Below, in pieces: positions 21,132 through 31,607 of a stretch of DNA of 64,000 bases (within the stretch, counting starts at the first letter, position 1; every line of letters begins with the position of its first letter). The stretch is taken from contig OY998181.1 of NCBI GenBank assembly GCA_963921935.1, positions 134,530,423 through 134,594,422 on the forward strand. Reading direction: 5' to 3'. Under the pieces are notes generated by a model. The model was not told where the DNA came from, made no database searches, and worked only from the letters and a program-made list of their open reading frames with translations. Position numbers and translations under genes: made by a program. The stretch comes from Galeruca laticollis. Lineage: Eukaryota > Arthropoda > Insecta > Coleoptera > Chrysomelidae.

Positions 21132-24100
21132 TTGAATTAAATATTTCTACAAATAAACCAGAATTACCTTTTCTTAAGATTTCAAATCCTCCTCTAAAAT
21201 TATTATTAGATACTGGTGCTACAAAATCATTTTTACGACCAGAAATTGCGGAAAAATATTATAAAGAAAAAATTTTCTTGGAACCTTTTACTGTTACAGC
21301 AGTGTATCAGTCGTCAACTCATCAACACTGTGCTAAAATACCTTTATTTTCAGAGTTTAAACAAAGTGGTAATATAAAATTTCATTTATTTGATTTTCAT
21401 GAATATTTTGATGGTTTAATAGGGTCAGATGATTTAAAATTACTTAACGCCAAAGTTGATTTTGAAAAATCAAGTGTAGACACTCCATTTGCTTCTATAC
21501 CTATAAATTATTTTTCAAGTAACCGTAAATGTAGCTTTAAGACAAAAATAGAACCATATAGTAGAATTCTAGTTAATATTCCTGTATCGACATATAATGG
21601 TGATATTTTAATACCAAAGCAAAATATAAAAAATTGTGAAATTCCTTCTATTCTCACAACTGCAAAAAACGGATATGCAATTGTAGAAATTTTTAATAAA
21701 ACGAGCGAAGACATTATTTTTAATTTAACAGAACCTATAAAATCAGCTGCTTTTGATAAAAATTGTTATGAGTTATTTCACGCAGATGTTAGAGACAGTG
21801 GTTACACTGAGAAACCTGACATTGAAGCACTTTTAAGAACCGATCATTTAAATTCGGAAGAAAGAAATCATATTTTGAAACTTTGCCGTAAATATAATGA
21901 TATATTTTATAGAGAAGGAGAACCTTTAACTTTTACTAATCAAATTAAACATAGTATAAAAACTAAAGACGAACTCCCAATTTATTCAAAATCTTATAGA
22001 TACCCTTTTGCACATAAACAAGAAATTCAACGTCAAATTAAATCTATGTTAGATCAAGGTATTATAAGGCCAAGTACAAGTGCCTGGTCTTCGAATATTT
22101 GGGTTGTCCCAAAAAAACCAGATGCGTCAGGGAAGAAAAAATATAGAATTGTAGTAGATTTTCGTAAGTTAAATGAAAAAACTGTAGATGATAGATACCC
22201 TATTCCTTTAATAAGTGACGTAATGGATAAACTAGGTAAATGTAATTATTTCAGTACTTTAGATTTAGCTAGCGGATTTCATCAAATAGAGATGAGTCCC
22301 GAAGATATACCAAAAACAGCTTTTAGAGTTGAAAACGGTCATTACGAATATTGTCGCATGCCAATGGGTTTAAAAAATTCACCCGCAACTTTCCAAAGGG
22401 TTATGGATAATATTCTCAGAGAATTACAGAACGAAATTTGTTTAGTGTATCTCGATGACATAATAATATTTTCGACTTCATTACAGGAGCACGTAACTAA
22501 TCTTGATAAAGTTTTTAAACGATTAAGAGAAACAAATTTTAAATTACAATTAGATAAGTGTGAATTTTTGAAAAAAGAAGTTGCTTATTTAGGTCATATA
22601 GTAACACCGGAAGGAGTTAAACCCAACCCGGATAAAATTTCAGCTATAAAAAATTATCCAATTCCAAAGACTACCAGAGAAATAAAATCATTTTTAGGTT
22701 TGATTGGATATTATAGAAAATTTATTAAAGATTTCGCAAAAATTACTAAACCTCTTACTAAATGTTTAAAAAAGGATGCAAAAATTATACATGATGCTGA
22801 GTTTAAATGTTGCTTTGAAACTTGTAAAAATCTTTTAGAAAACGAACCAATTTTACAGTATCCGGATTTTAATAAAGATTTCATTTTAACTACAGATGCT
22901 AGTAATATTGCTCTGGGTGCAATATTATCGCAGGGCACAGTTGGGAGAGATAGGCCCGTATCTTATGCTTCTAGGACTCTTAATGAGTCAGAACAAAATT
23001 ATAGTACAATAGAAAAAGAATTGTTAGCTATTGTGTGGGCTACAAAGTATTTTAGACCCTACTTATACGGTAGAAAGTTTAAAATTATTACTGATCATAA
23101 ACCATTGAAGTGGCTTATGAATTTGAAGGAGCCAAACTCTAGGTTAGTGAGGTGGCGCCTCAAGCTGGAGGAATTCGATTATGAGATTGAATATAAACGT
23201 GGAGTAGCAAACAGCAATGCTGATGCTCTTTCAAGGGTAGAAATCAATTCCAAAGAAATATTCGAATATATGGAAAATTTTAATAAAGCTCTTTCAGAGG
23301 ATCCACGAGATAATGATGAAAATGAGTCTTTAATAGTAAACTTGGATGATAATAATGACGACAGGGAAGGAACAGACGATCTCACTGTTCATACCAGTAG
23401 AGAAGAGCCAATTTTAGGAATGACAATCACGGAAAAATGTGTAAATTCTTATGACCACCAAATCATAATAGATTTTGTTTTACATTCGGCAGCTAAACCT
23501 AAAATAGAACAAATTTTCAAATCAAAAAAACGATTACATGTTCAAATTGCATTAAATAATTTACAACAAGACATTATAAATTTATTTAAAAACTATGTAG
23601 ATCCAAAATACACTTATGGTATATATTTCTTGAAAGAAGGACCCATATCACGTATGTTAGAGATATTAAGAGAAACGTTCAAAAATTCGGCTTATAAGTT
23701 AATACATTGTAAGTTAAAATTGACAGATATAGATGAAAAAGACGAACAGCATGAGATTATTCGACACACTCATGAAGGTGAAACTAATCACCGTGGCATA
23801 ATTGAGACAGAGACAAGAATAAAAAGAACTTATTATTGGCCTAGTATGAAAAATGATGTAACAGATTTTATTAACAAATGTGAAATATGTCAAACTAATA
23901 AATATGATCGTAATCCTCCTAGACAAAAATTAATGATCACTCCGACGGCATCCAAACCGTTTGAAATTATTTATATTGATTGTTTTTCAGCACAAAATCA
24001 AAAATTTTTAACATTAATTGACAGTTTTTCTAAATATGGGCAAGCTTATCCAATTATGTCTTTAACAGGAGTAGAAATTATTAAAGCATTATTAATTTTT

Positions 24101-24841
24101 ATGACTCATCATGGTAAACCGACATTAGTAATTATGGATAATGGTAAAGAACTCAAAAATTCATTGTTACAAGAATTTTTTGATGTGCATAAAATTAAAA
24201 GTCATTATGTTTCTTCCAACAGTTCTCAATCGAAAGGTGCTATAGAACGTTTTCATTCCACAATAATCGAACATTTAAGAGTTATTAGAGCAAAAAATAA
24301 AGACAAAATTAATATATTAATGGATATGCCTTATGCAATTTTAGGTTACAATAATTCAATTCACTCTGTAACTAAACAGAAACCTATAGATATTATAAAT
24401 GGACATTTCGATTCGGAAGAAATTTTCGATATAGATATTGACAAAAAATTAATTAATAATTATATACACGAACATCGCGAGACAACCGCAGAACTTTATA
24501 AAAAACTGAATGAACGACTTATAACAGAAAAAGAAAAAACAATAAATTACCATAATAAAGACAGGCACGAACCTTTAGAATACGAAGCGGATACAGACGT
24601 TTATCGAAAAAATACAACACTTATTAGAAATAAATTGAATCCAAAATTTAATAAAGATAAAATCAAAGAAAATAAAAACACTACGGTAACAACAACGAGA
24701 AATGCAATTTTACACAAACAAAATTTAAGACGACCAAAAACTAACACGACAAAACTTTTACAGGATGCCACTAATCCTTATGATCCTGGTCCTACAACCA
24801 GTAAAACCCCAGGAAATTCAAATGATGAACCTGAACAATAA
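21098..24841 (+). CDS. pol: Pol polyprotein of the provirus (protease, RT, RNase H, integrase)
   Basis: Intact frame, about 1248 codons if entered by frameshift. Domains in order: aspartic protease (LLDTGAT at 21203-21223); reverse transcriptase with FSTLDLASGFHQIEM, then CRMPMGLKNSPATFQ and VYLDDIIIFS, which holds the catalytic DD; RNase H (LTTDASNIALGAILSQ, then YSTIEKELLAIVW and ITDHKPLKWL); a linker; integrase with an HHCC finger (HTHEGETNHRG and CEICQTN) and catalytic residues in IYIDCFS, IMDNGKELKN and GAIERFHSTI. It copies the RNA and integrates the DNA in the nucleus. The end overlaps env by about 77 bases in another frame. No stop or frameshift is seen. Confidence 0.95.
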   Translation, partial: SIGSRNGRNDIIELNISTNKPELPFLKISNPPLKLLLDTGATKSFLRPEIAEKYYKEKIFLEPFTVTAVYQSSTHQHCAKIPLFSEFKQSGNIKFHLFDFHEYFDGLIGSDDLKLLNAKVDFEKSSVDTPFASIPINYFSSNRKCSFKTKIEPYSRILVNIPVSTYNGDILIPKQNIKNCEIPSILTTAKNGYAIVEIFNKTSEDIIFNLTEPIKSAAFDKNCYELFHADVRDSGYTEKPDIEALLRTDHLNSEERNHILKLCRKYNDIFYREGEPLTFTNQIKHSIKTKDELPIYSKSYRYPFAHKQEIQRQIKSMLDQGIIRPSTSAWSSNIWVVPKKPDASGKKKYRIVVDFRKLNEKTVDDRYPIPLISDVMDKLGKCNYFSTLDLASGFHQIEMSPEDIPKTAFRVENGHYEYCRMPMGLKNSPATFQRVMDNILRELQNEICLVYLDDIIIFSTSLQEHVTNLDKVFKRLRETNFKLQLDKCEFLKKEVAYLGHIVTPEGVKPNPDKISAIKNYPIPKTTREIKSFLGLIGYYRKFIKDFAKITKPLTKCLKKDAKIIHDAEFKCCFETCKNLLENEPILQYPDFNKDFILTTDASNIALGAILSQGTVGRDRPVSYASRTLNESEQNYSTIEKELLAIVWATKYFRPYLYGRKFKIITDHKPLKWLMNLKEPNSRLVRWRLKLEEFDYEIEYKRGVANSNADALSRVEINSKEIFEYMENFNKALSEDPRDNDENESLIVNLDDNNDDREGTDDLTVHTSREEPILGMTITEKCVNSYDHQIIIDFVLHSAAKPKIEQIFKSKKRLHVQIALNNLQQDIINLFKNYVDPKYTYGIYFLKEGPISRMLEILRETFKNSAYKLIHCKLKLTDIDEKDEQHEIIRHTHEGETNHRGIIETETRIKRTYYWPSMKNDVTDFINKCEICQTNKYDRNPPRQKLMITPTASKPFEIIYIDCFSAQNQKFLTLIDSFSKYGQAYPIMSLTGVEIIKALLIFMTHHGKPTLVIMDNGKELKNSLLQEFFDVHKIKSHYVSSNSSQSKGAIERFHSTIIEHLRVIRAKNKDKINILMDMPYAILGYNNSIHSVTKQKPIDIINGHFDSEEIFDIDIDKKLINNYIHEHRETTAELYKKLNERLITEKEKTINYHNKDRHEPLEYEADTDVYRKNTTLIRNKLNPKFNKDKIKENKNTTVTTTRNAILHKQNLRRPKTNTTKLLQDATNPYDPGPTTSKTPGNSNDEPEQ

Positions 24842-26465
24842 TCCTGGAATACTTCCTTATTTATTAGGTACCGCTAAAGTTAAATCTAGTATTCATACAT
24901 TTCTTCATTATTATGATCTTTTACCAATTAGAAATGAAATTCAAATTTTAAAATTAGCTTTCAAAAATGTAACAGAGGCTATTCAAATTGGCCTTAGTTA
25001 TCCATATCATATAGAATTAGAAAATTTTATTAAAGGTGTTTCTTATCAATTAAATAGTGCAGAAAATAAATTAAATTCTTTAATGCCTTCTATTAGGGTC
25101 AAACGAGGTCTTTTCAACGGACTTGGCAATGTAATAAAAGTCATTTCCGGGAACTTAGACGCTGATGATGCATTACGATATGATGAAGCGATTTCAACAC
25201 TACAAAATTCTCAACAGGAAATTGTAAACAATCTAAATCAGCAAATCTCACTTACAAGTGATATAATTCAAAACTTTAATGAAACAATGAACTTAATAAA
25301 ACATAATCAGGATATAATTTTTTCAGGAATAGAAAAAATCAGAAATTCGCTTAATACGTTTATTTTTGAATTTGATGATTATTTACAAACGCGAAATATT
25401 TTAGATCAGTTAAATCTGAATATAAATATAATTTTACAAATATTAGGGGAAATAGAAAATGCTATAGCATTTGCACGCCTTGGTATACTTCATACAAGTA
25501 TAATTAAAATTGAAGAAATGGAATCAATGGTATATACAGTTTTAAAATTTCATACAGTAGATGAAATACTTTTTCAAAATTTAGAAAATGACACTTATAA
25601 ATATTATGGAGTATTAGATGTAGAATCATATTACTCAGGCACAAAGATTATTTTTGTTATTCACTTTCCTATAGTATTACCTGATATATATTCTTATTAT
25701 CACCTTTATTCCATACCTACCCCAAATTCTACTACGATTATCCCTCGTAATACCTATCTGATAATGAATGACGATTTCTACCAATACATCCAACAACCCT
25801 GCATCAAGCTAGAAACCAGCCACTACTGTCCAGATGGAAGAATGTCCAGGGGAGTGGAGAGCGAAGATTGCGTATTCGAATTACTACAGTTACAGCATCC
25901 CAAACCCAAGAGTTGCCAAAGAACCCCAATCAAAATTTCAAGAAATCTAGTTCAACAAATTGATGACGCTCACTACATTGCTATTTTTATTAATCGAACC
26001 AAGATAGAAACACGATGTGGAAGAAATGACTTCACATTCCTAAAAGGAAATTTTCTCATCAATGTACCCTATAAATGTGAATTTATTTTAGAAAACGAAA
26101 ATTTTATTAATGAAAAATTTATAACGAAAGGTCAACCTCTATTGCTGCCTGAAGTTACCATAGATTATTCAAGAAAAGAAGAGGAACTACCCGAAATACA
26201 TTTAGAAAATATACCACTAGATGACATCCATTCACTTCAAGAAAAACAAAAACAAATAAAACCTATGGTCTTGAAACATCTCAACGTAAACCCAGTTTCA
26301 CCCTGGAATATAATGGCGTATATTATAATAGCCATTTTAATATGTATCTACGTCGCAACAAAAATTAGAAAACTTCATGAATTAACCACAGAAGCTTCCA
26401 TAGAAGAGGTAGAAGATGAAACAGTCCATCCTGAGCCACAACCTAGGGCATTTTTCACTCCTTGA
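24765..26465 (+). CDS. env: Errantivirus-type envelope fusion glycoprotein
   Basis: A 566-residue ORF. It contains a furin-like site RVKR (about residue 112) directly followed by GLFNGLGNVIKVISG, the conserved fusion-peptide region of insect errantiviral Env and baculovirus-F-like proteins. A heptad-like helical region follows, then Cys-containing ectodomain segments, and a C-terminal membrane anchor (IMAYIIIAILICIYVA, about 523-538) with a short tail. N-glycosylation sequons are present. The N-terminus from ATG 24765 is only weakly signal-like (PLILMILVL). Errantiviral env is normally expressed from a spliced RNA, so the true start may differ. The ORF overlaps pol and is intact. Confidence 0.85.
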   Translation: MPLILMILVLQPVKPQEIQMMNLNNNPGILPYLLGTAKVKSSIHTFLHYYDLLPIRNEIQILKLAFKNVTEAIQIGLSYPYHIELENFIKGVSYQLNSAENKLNSLMPSIRVKRGLFNGLGNVIKVISGNLDADDALRYDEAISTLQNSQQEIVNNLNQQISLTSDIIQNFNETMNLIKHNQDIIFSGIEKIRNSLNTFIFEFDDYLQTRNILDQLNLNINIILQILGEIENAIAFARLGILHTSIIKIEEMESMVYTVLKFHTVDEILFQNLENDTYKYYGVLDVESYYSGTKIIFVIHFPIVLPDIYSYYHLYSIPTPNSTTIIPRNTYLIMNDDFYQYIQQPCIKLETSHYCPDGRMSRGVESEDCVFELLQLQHPKPKSCQRTPIKISRNLVQQIDDAHYIAIFINRTKIETRCGRNDFTFLKGNFLINVPYKCEFILENENFINEKFITKGQPLLLPEVTIDYSRKEEELPEIHLENIPLDDIHSLQEKQKQIKPMVLKHLNVNPVSPWNIMAYIIIAILICIYVATKIRKLHELTTEASIEEVEDETVHPEPQPRAFFTP

Positions 26466-26475
26466 AATATGCCAA

Positions 26476-26491
26476 ACTCTAAGGGCGGAGG
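26476..26491 (+). other. Polypurine-type tract
   Basis: Purine-rich AAGGGCGGAGG lies directly before the right LTR, the expected primer site for plus-strand synthesis. Confidence 0.6.
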
Positions 26492-26775
26492 TGTTATATT
26501 TGGTAACCCCGTATATGGTTCAACACTGTAGATGCTGACAGCGGACTTTATTATTTGTTTATTGTTGAATTATTATTGTACATATTTTTATTGCTGATAT
26601 AGATAGTTTTGCTAGTTAATAAATTCATTTTAAATACGCAGTCTGATGTTAACTGTTAAATAATAAAGATCGTAATAATAAAATAATATTGTTTATTTGA
26701 ATTTTTGAAAGTAGTTGTAATAAAGTAATAAAATTGTTTTTTAAAAATAAGTTCTCGATACTGAGACTTATAAGT
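26492..26775 (+). repeat. Right LTR of the provirus
   Basis: Same 284-bp sequence as the left LTR by eye, followed by the CGCG target duplication. Confidence 0.95.
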
Positions 26776-26779
26776 CGCG

Positions 26780-27105
26780 TGTACCCCATCGATTTTTTCA
26801 CATGAGTTTTCCGACAGTCTTTATCGCTTCTGCCGGAGGTTTTCTGAACGGCTACATTTCTGCCACTGCTTTACCGCTCTTACTTGAACTCTATAAAAAC
26901 ATATAAAAAAATTTTCACGCGTGTGCCCCATCGGTTTTTTAGGTACATTTGTTCGACGTGGAAACTCGGCTGGCATTTTCATATGCGGCCTGTCCGAACA
27001 GGCAGAACAACCATTTGGTAACGTCACAACTATTTTTTAGGGGTTTACGAACTCAAACGTCGTGTACTTTATCGGTACAGTTTTATGTAGCCAGCTCAGG
27101 GACTA
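26780..27105 (-). repeat. Right TIR of the foldback element, outer part
   Basis: Inverted counterpart of 17421 to about 17740, including CGCTTCTGCCGGAGG, CTGCCACTGCTTTACCGC and the tip ATGTAGCCAGCTCAGG. It is followed by ATT and the resumed reading of the interrupted zinc-finger gene. Confidence 0.8.
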
Positions 27106-28171
27106 ATTCATGAAAAAGCCTCTGATACACTACATTATTACTCCTGATATGTTTCATGACGAAGTTACCAACCTATTTTTTTTTTGATGAGCTATTAGTT
27201 ATATCTGGTAATTATTTATATATAAAATATACAGAAGAACATTTAAAAACCATATAAGAGCACAGTTACGTCTTCTTGGAAGGTTTATGTCGAGGGTGAA
27301 GGTACATGATCCGAACATTGCAAATCGCAAGCAGCTAATTGACTCCAAAAATATAGACACAGTCAGAAAGGCTGTTGATGATCTCGGTGCAATTAATCCT
27401 TCAACAAATATATATGAGTACCCGACTAATGCCCGGACACTTCTAATAGAATTAAGAAAACTAATTCAAGTGATCAAATCAGAAAGTCACAAAACTGATG
27501 ATGATATCCTTACGAAGAAGGTAGAAGTATTTTCTAGAAGAGTAAAAAACAGGAACTAGCACCACACATAAATCGTATCTGCAAAGACAGTGAGAATAAA
27601 CTAAAGCGGGCAAAACGTCAAAAAGACAACATTTTACCAGAAAATGCTGGTTTAGGAAAATATCTAGAATATTTGCAGAAAAATATCTATCTGGCCGAAA
27701 AACAATTAAGGAAAGAGTTTTCTGTTTCATTTTTGACAAAATTGTCACAATATCTAATGGTTTACTTAGCAGAAAACGGCCATGTAAGACACAACGTAGA
27801 GGTCAGTGATTTTCAAAACCGTGAATGTATCAACCCTAAAGATGTTGGTCAGCTTGATGAATTTAATAAAATACAAGCCCACAAATACAAAAGGATTGGT
27901 TTTCGAGAATAGAGGGTAGACAAAACATAAATTTTAGCTGCACTGAATTTGACTGTAAAATTCAGGGATAGAGCAGGTGTCAATTCGGCCAATAGATTTC
28001 TTTTTGCGAAGCCTTGAAAAAACAAATTTTAACTTTTGATGCATATAGGTATCATACATATTTCAGTCAAATTTTAGATATTGATCATGAGAATCTAACA
28101 TTTACAAAACTCTTGCAACGAAAATTGCCAAGACGAATTTATCACAGGAGGATGAAAGACGAGTTTCTATA
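27106..28171 (+). pseudogene. Zinc-finger plus tyrosine-recombinase-like gene, part 2
   Basis: Reading resumes as HEKASDTLHYY and, after a shift, FHDEVTNL. Near 27255 RAQLRLLGRFMSRVK follows, and an open frame runs 27287-27559. A frameshift near 27550 leads into a second frame (27560-27912) with AGLGKYLEYLQKNIY and ECINPKDVGQLDEFNK. Near 27950-28015 comes RDRAGVNSANRFLFA, which looks like the strand before the catalytic region of recombinase-like proteins. The part ends at GAGTTTCTATA, where the DUF7869-like element inserted. The C-terminus is at 31608-31704. It is broken by several shifts and stops. Confidence 0.6.
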
Positions 28172-28186
28172 TCGATGGTGTAGCGC

Positions 28187-28445
28187 ACAAATGTGGTAAA
28201 TGCACTGTCTGCACAAAATGGGTTAAGTGCACTAAAAAATAAATTTTAGTGTAAATTTTCATATGCCCAAATGTGGTAACTGCAAACCAAATTTTGTGGC
28301 CAGTAGTGGCATCTATCGTTTGGGAAAAGTACTTGCAAATCGCAGAATTCTACTTCATATGTGTTAAGTGTACTTAACACATTTGTCATATACAATGAGA
28401 TGCTTATACTGAGGTAAGTGAGTAGTTACCACATTTATGTTTAAT
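28187..28445. repeat. Left subterminal repeat cluster of the DUF7869-like element
   Basis: Variants of ACAAATGTGGTAAGTGC occur at about 28187 and 28217 (ACAAAATGGGTTAAGTGC), 28264 and 28358 (ATATGTGTTAAGTGTAC), and in the opposite orientation at about 28370 and 28425. The right end has further copies at about 31355 and 31572. Such arrays usually bind the transposase; that is inference. Confidence 0.65.
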
Positions 28446-28531
28446 AAAGTGAGGTTATTTCGCGGTTCGTCACATGTGAATTAATCTATTTTGGTGTCTG
28501 TGCAGTGAAAAAATTAGTTTTGTTTTTTATT

Positions 28532-31234
28532 ATGGTTTCGCGGGGTAAGAAAATTCTCCAGCAATTAGAGGAAAGAAATCAAACAGAGAGTACCGGTAAG
28601 TTTTGATGTAGATACTTGATAAAACTAACAAATTGCATACTTTTGTTTTGTTCTACAGAAACGATTTGTAAATTGAATACTGAGAAGTACCAAACTAGTC
28701 ACAAAGGTTTTTCCAGTCCAAATGATCAAAGTGCTCAGTAATTTATTAAATAAAATATTCTTTACCTATTAGCCTAAAAAAAGTTTAACTCAGTTTTCTT
28801 GTCCTCTGACCTCTCGTTTTTTTATTAAAAAAACGTGTAATTTTATTACAAAAACCGGAACAAGAAGTAACAATCCTGATTTTTGTAACAAAATTACATT
28901 AGTTTTGTATTATTACACTTTTTTGTGTAAATAATATTATACCTTGCTTTAATTTATAGTTTAATTTCATTTTATTTTACTTTTTTTATTTATTTTTTTA
29001 CAGACGAAACCAAAAAGCATGGATCAAATATAATAGTCATTTCTAATCAGATTATTTTGCCAAAGGTTACAGACATAGATCTAACCAGAAGCACAAATGG
29101 TTCATGTCCTGAAAAAAATAATAGCCCTCCTTCTTTCTCGTGTGATACAGGTAAATCGAGTCGAGGTAAGTTCAGGATATCAAATATGTGACAAGTGATT
29201 AAATTTAGTAATTTATTTTTAGCACTAGTAACAAATAACAGATCGGAGATAAATGATGAAACTAATTTGGCTGGACCATCTGCTATTTACAGAAAGAACA
29301 GTGAATCTGATGAGAGCGATCCCTTCGCGTATTCGTCGAGTTCTTATGAGCCATATGCAAACAGCGAAGAATCAGATGATGAAGTTTCAACAAAGGTCGC
29401 TAAATCTAGGAAACATAAATTACCTACAAATTCGACCGAATCCAATGAGAAACTACAAATAAAAAGAAGTAGGAGAGCAAATAGAGCAGTCTGGGCCAGA
29501 TCAATAAGTAAAAATAGTAGACTGAGTGGAAAAAAGTATGTGAATCGCAGCGGAAAAGAAGTACAAGAGAAAAAACCTAAGATTGTTGACTGTACAAAGT
29601 GCCGATTTAAATGTAACAAAAATATTCCAGAATCCCACAGAGCGACATTATGTCAAGAATACTACAGTTTGGCAAACGATATTCGTCAAAAAATTCTTCT
29701 AACCTCTCTCATGCAAAAGGTCCCTGTTGTTAGAGTTCGAAACAGTCCAAAAACAAAAAACCGTCAAACATCTACGTTGTATTTTCTGAAAGATTCCAAT
29801 GGAAAACCACATAGAGTGTGTTTGAAATTTTTTTGTGCCACATTTGCTATTTCACATAGAGTAATAGAAAATTGTGCACACAACATGAGCGACAGCGGGT
29901 TGTACATTGGAGATGACAAGAGAAAGAACACTCGACCTCCTAATACTACTTCTGACGAGGCAAAGCGATTTGTCAAAGAACACATTGACTCGTTCCCTCG
30001 GGTTGAGTCGCATTACTGCAGGCGTGATTCACAAAAACAATACATTTCGCCGGAGCTAAACATTTCCATAATGTATAGACTGTATGCAAAGGAATATTGT
30101 GCTCAGAAGAAAATTCAGCCAGTGTCACGGTTTGTATATCAGAAAATTTTTCATGATCAGGAACCTCGTTTGGCATTCTACATACCAAAAAAAGATCAGT
30201 GCTTTCATTGTAACGCATATCAAAATGCTACAGAAAAGACAACTTTACAAGAAGAATATGATAAGCATAAACAGAGAGAAAAGCAGGCTTTGGAAATGAA
30301 AGAAGCGGATAAGAAGAAGTCAGTAGAAGATAATGGAAAATCTTTCAGATCAATTTCATTTGACCTCCAGGCAATACTTTCAATTCCGCATGCAGGTGAT
30401 AACCAAATCTATTATAAACATAAGTTAAACGTCTATAATTTTACAATTTACGACGCTTTCAACTCCGATGGATATTGTTTTGTGTGGGATGAAACCCATG
30501 GCAACAAAGGTAGTGCTGAAATCGGAAGCTGTATTCTGGATTACCTATTTAATTTACCAGAAACAGTAAACCATGTTGCCTCATTTTCCGACACTTGCGG
30601 TGGACAAAACCGCAACAAATATGTTGCTGCAGCTATGCTGTTTGCTGTCAATAAAATTGACCATTTGAAGACAATAGACTTGAAATTCATGGAATCAGGT
30701 CATTCCTATTTAGAGGCAGATTCCATGCATGCTACTATAGAGAGGGCCAAGCGGCATAAAAAAATTTATTCCACGCGCGAATGGTGTCTTCTAATAGAAA
30801 CAGCCAGAATTAAACCGCGACAATACCGCGTGAAAAATTTCAAGTATTGCAATTTTTTCAATTTACAACAACTCGTGTCCGACATTGTCGTTAACACAAC
30901 TCACAACATAAATAAAGACAAAGTGAATTGGCTTAACATCAAATGGCTGCGTTTCCAAGAAGAAAAGCCTTTCATTATCCAATACAAGTATTCTCTTGCA
31001 GATGAGACATTCCTCCAGTTAGATGTGGCAGACAAGCGGAGGCCCGGAAGGAAGAAAAACTGGTCATCTGTAAGTTTGAACAAAAAATATGAATCCAGAC
31101 TTCCGGTCTCTCAAAAGAAGAAGAAGGACCTTCTCTTTTTGCTGGAAAAACAGATTATCCCTGAAGAATATAAAAGTTTCATTCAGGAAATTCCGGAGAC
31201 AGCAAGACCGACCAATGATGACTCAGATGATTAG
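28532..31234 (+). CDS. DUF7869-like transposase-type protein, three exons, apparently intact
   Basis: Exons: 28532-28595, 29004-29165 and 29223-31234, with GT-AG introns and compatible phases. The protein has about 745 residues. Exons 1 and 2 are polar. Exon 3 holds an acidic Ser-rich region, a basic segment (RKHKLPTNS, IKRSRRANRAVWARS), GKKYVNRSGKEVQEK, a Cys motif (CTKCRFKC), HIDSFPRVESHYCRRDS, DQCFHCNAY, SFDLQAILSIPHAG, FVWDETHGNKGSAEIGSC, SFSDTCGGQNRNKY and ESGHSYLEADSMHATIE. The D, D and E in the last segments are candidate catalytic residues of an RNase H-like fold. The tail is acidic (NDDSDD). A polyadenylation-type AATAAA lies near 31288. It is the best-preserved of three copies here. 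The ATG is the first in the 5' region with a matching donor. Confidence 0.75.
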
Positions 31235-31607
31235 TGTTATAATAGGTTTATATTACTGCATTGATTACAATGTTTTTTATATTTTTAATAAAATGTTCAT
31301 TTTTACAGTTTTTGTCTTAACTCGTTGATTTATCATTGGACGTAAGTTTCTGAATGACAAATGTGGTAAGTGCTAAAATTTTGAAAGTATTTTTTCTCAC
31401 GCTGCCGTTTTTTAAATTATTAAAAACAAATATTACAATTTTATGTTCTTAAATTTTAGTAAATATGGCCGTACGACATTATAATGTAGTGTTGTGCTAC
31501 AGAAAGTTTTCAGGTTAATTATCACAAGCTGATAAATTTTGATTTTGTCGTATTTCAAAACATGATATTTTGTACTTAACACATATGTGCGCTACACCAT
31601 CGATATA

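Larger units (their letters stand above)
19410..26775 (+). mobile_element. Errantivirus-type Gypsy provirus with gag, pol and env
   Basis: A 7366-bp element with two 284-bp LTRs flanked by CGCG duplications (19406-19409 and 26776-26779). The LTRs look identical by eye, pointing to a very recent insertion. A tRNA primer-binding-type sequence (TGGCGCAGTC) follows the left LTR, and a purine-rich tract precedes the right LTR. Gag, pol and env are all open. This order with an env gene is that of insect errantiviruses. It lies in the right TIR of the foldback element. Confidence 0.95.
17421..27105. mobile_element. Foldback-type element with repeat-built TIRs, split by a provirus
   Basis: The ends are inverted copies (left starts TAGCCTGGGAGCTGGC, right complement TAGTCCCTGAGCTGGC), flanked by ATT at 17418-17420 and 27106-27108. 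Removing the element joins TAT-CAC-ATT to CAT-GAA-AAA in the interrupted gene, which confirms both edges. The TIRs are about 550 bp and contain 2.5 tandem units of 141-142 bp (starts 17594, 17735, 17877). The right TIR is split at CGCG by the provirus, so it lies at about 19183-19409 and 26780-27105. Without the provirus the element is about 2.3 kb. The interior holds a gene fragment (18224-19190). No transposase of its own is visible, so it was probably moved in trans. Confidence 0.8.
28172..31603 (+). mobile_element. Apparently intact DUF7869-like DNA transposon (possibly Sola-type)
   Basis: The ends are inverted repeats (TCGATGGTGTAGCGCACA at 28172 and its near-complement at 31586-31603), flanked by TATA at 28168-28171 and 31604-31607. 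Excision restores an in-frame reading of the interrupted gene (GAG-TTT-CTA-TAT-ATG-TCG), which fixes the 4-bp duplication. It encodes one 3-exon gene. Motifs related to ACAAATGTGGTAAGTGC recur near both ends. A 4-bp duplication is what is known for the Sola superfamily; the assignment is tentative because I could not compare sequences. Confidence 0.75.

Noticed and set aside
29344..30218. Minus-strand ORFs inside the DUF7869-like gene
   Set aside because: They are shadows of the plus-strand exon.
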